DNA from: Akkermansiaceae bacterium
GTDB taxonomy: Bacteria; Verrucomicrobiota; Verrucomicrobiia; Verrucomicrobiales; Akkermansiaceae
Direction: 5' to 3'
DNA: 7,649 bases
Assembly (NCBI GenBank): GCA_029288115.1
Contig: JARFPV010000437.1
Coordinates: forward strand, 1-7,649
The position numbers and the translations under genes are program-made. The notes below the pieces were generated by a model. The model made no database searches, was not told where the DNA came from, and was given only the letters and a program-made list of their open reading frames with translations. Below are positions 7,107 through 7,649 of this stretch, one piece after another; position 1 is the stretch's first letter; every line of letters starts with the position of its first letter.

Positions 7107-7134
7107 AGTGATTGATGCGAATGCGTGAATCACT
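7107..7134. promoter_or_regulatory. Inverted repeat before the formate dehydrogenase operon, possible operator or leader hairpin
   Basis: AGTGATT (7107-7113) and AATCACT (7128-7134) are perfect 7-base inverted arms around a 14-base spacer, ending 15 bases before ATG 7092 of the minus-strand operon. Its place, in the short gap that should hold the promoter and leader, suits a repressor or activator site or an RNA hairpin near the ribosome site. I see no convincing -35/-10 pair on the minus strand. A 7-base arm can occur by chance, so the call is tentative. Confidence 0.3.
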
Positions 7135-7162
7135 GCCGAGAGTACAAGCGCGATTCAACTAC

Positions 7163-7273
7163 GACACGTTTATACTGGCCTTCATTCTGCAAATCCAGCT
7201 CATTATCCAGATCTTTGGTGCTGCCGATGAACGGCTGTTCATGGGGTGCACCAGAATGTAGCCTTAGTGGGCC
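7163..7273 (-). pseudogene. Decayed copy of the GIY-YIG-fold gene
   Basis: Hand alignment of the minus strand here with the start of the intact gene (2711 downward) gives about 75 identical bases of 99, from codon 5 (GCC) to the GGCCAG at codons 36-37. The copy has an in-frame TAA where the intact gene has codon 7, and it lacks one base in the codon for R18, so the reading frame shifts just before FIG. After the shift it reads FIGSTKDLDNELDLQNEGQY, against FIGTTEDPDNELALHNKGQF in the intact protein. No start codon and no recognisable 3' half remain. It begins inside the hairpin at the end of the YdeP-like gene and lies upstream of the NuoEF-like gene, in the same orientation as the intact copy beyond the operon. 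Confidence 0.85.
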
Positions 7274-7298
7274 ATCTGAGATATATCAATCAGATGGC
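7271..7298. terminator. Stem-loop over the stop codon of the YdeP-like gene
   Basis: GCCATCTGA (7271-7279) and TCAGATGGC (7290-7298) form a perfect 9-bp stem with a 10-base loop that contains the TGA stop (7286-7288 on minus). No T run follows on either strand, so a classic intrinsic terminator is not shown. It may end the transcript weakly or protect its 3' end, separating the YdeP-like gene from the formate dehydrogenase operon. Confidence 0.45.
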
Positions 7299-7649
7299 GA
7301 AATGCTGATCTCGATGGATTTGCTCGTTGGCGTATTGCTTTCCAGGGCCGTGGAATTGATGGGAATCAACGGATTGGCCTCGGGGAAATAGGCGGCAGCA
7401 GTGCCGGCTGGAATGTCGTAAGGGATGGCGTAAAATTTATTCACGTGACGTTCGCCGTCGTCCCAGTAGCTGGTGATATCGACCAGGGAAACGGGGGAGA
7501 TGCTGCGCGATTTCATGTCATCCGGGTTGAGGAAGATGATGCGCCTGCCCATGCCGATGCCTCGGTAGCGATCGTTAAGGCCATAAATTGTAGTGTTGTA
7601 CTGATCGTGGCTACGCAGTGTCTGGAGAATGAGGTGGCCCTCTTTGACT
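7286..7649 (-). CDS. FdhF/YdeP-family molybdopterin oxidoreductase, C-terminal part (5' end outside window)
   Basis: The last 120 residues are present; the gene continues beyond the right edge. They form the molybdopterin-dinucleotide-binding C-terminal domain of the YdeP-like branch of formate-dehydrogenase-like proteins. Landmarks are LRSHDQYNTTIYGLNDRYRG, RRIIFLNPDDM, SLVDITSYWDDGERHV, YAIPYDIPAGTAAAYFPEANPLIPI and ESNTPTSKS just before the TGA stop at 7286-7288. This set of motifs is distinctive of that branch, named after E. coli YdeP, a protein linked to acid resistance whose substrate is not established. As a probable bis-pterin enzyme it may also depend on FdhD. It is read in the same direction as the formate dehydrogenase operon, about 190 bases upstream, with a stem-loop and a GIY-YIG remnant between them. 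It is incomplete only because the window ends. Confidence 0.88.
   Translation of the reverse strand, partial: VKEGHLILQTLRSHDQYNTTIYGLNDRYRGIGMGRRIIFLNPDDMKSRSISPVSLVDITSYWDDGERHVNKFYAIPYDIPAGTAAAYFPEANPLIPINSTALESNTPTSKSIEISISPSD

Noticed and set aside
7171..7176. TATAAA on the minus strand as a -10 box for the formate dehydrogenase operon
   Set aside because: The only nearby -35-like hexamer is about 12 bases away, too short a spacing, and the bases are part of the GIY-YIG remnant.

Overview
This is a contig end from an Illumina (Nextera) shotgun assembly of a bacterium. The GC content is moderate, and the gene set is molybdenum or tungsten formate dehydrogenase metabolism. The protein sequences, mainly the MOSC protein, the two-subunit formate dehydrogenase and the short divergent GIY-YIG protein, look most like Verrucomicrobiota. 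That is an impression from sequence style, not a search result, and nothing in the window settles the taxon.

Left edge, 1-340: bases 1-128 are not genome. They are a poly-C/T tract, a degraded P7 adapter with its index, and the complete Nextera read-2 transposase adapter. Genome starts at 129. A G-quadruplex-type run (152-174) and a 97-bp inverted pair of REP-like hairpins (215-311) precede the first gene.

Plus-strand genes, 341-2344: a MOSC-domain protein gene interrupted by a one-base frameshift at a T6 run; fdhD, the sulfurtransferase that activates formate dehydrogenase, which overlaps the MOSC gene by 8 bases; and a LolA-like periplasmic protein gene.

Minus-strand genes, 7649-2436, converge on these. 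They are the C-terminal end of a YdeP/FdhF-like molybdopterin oxidoreductase running off the window, a NuoE-NuoF fusion, a 905-residue formate dehydrogenase alpha subunit, and a small GIY-YIG-fold protein. The NuoEF fusion and the alpha subunit together hold what a soluble NAD-dependent formate dehydrogenase needs: NADH/FMN site, seven predicted Fe-S clusters and a bis-pterin cofactor site with Cys as metal ligand. FdhD would sulfurate that cofactor. The MOSC protein may also act on it, but its role is unknown.

The structures not explained by ordinary genes are the following. (i) Two REP pairs each carry a GTAG head at their outer ends and a hairpin whose stem differs between loci but stays paired. 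The pair at 2341-2439 supplies the stop codons of both convergent genes. (ii) A decayed second copy of the GIY-YIG gene lies on the other side of the formate dehydrogenase operon in the same orientation. (iii) Both GIY-YIG copies have Glu where the family's catalytic Arg is expected. (iv) The MOSC frameshift falls on a sequence with the form of a -1 slippery heptamer.
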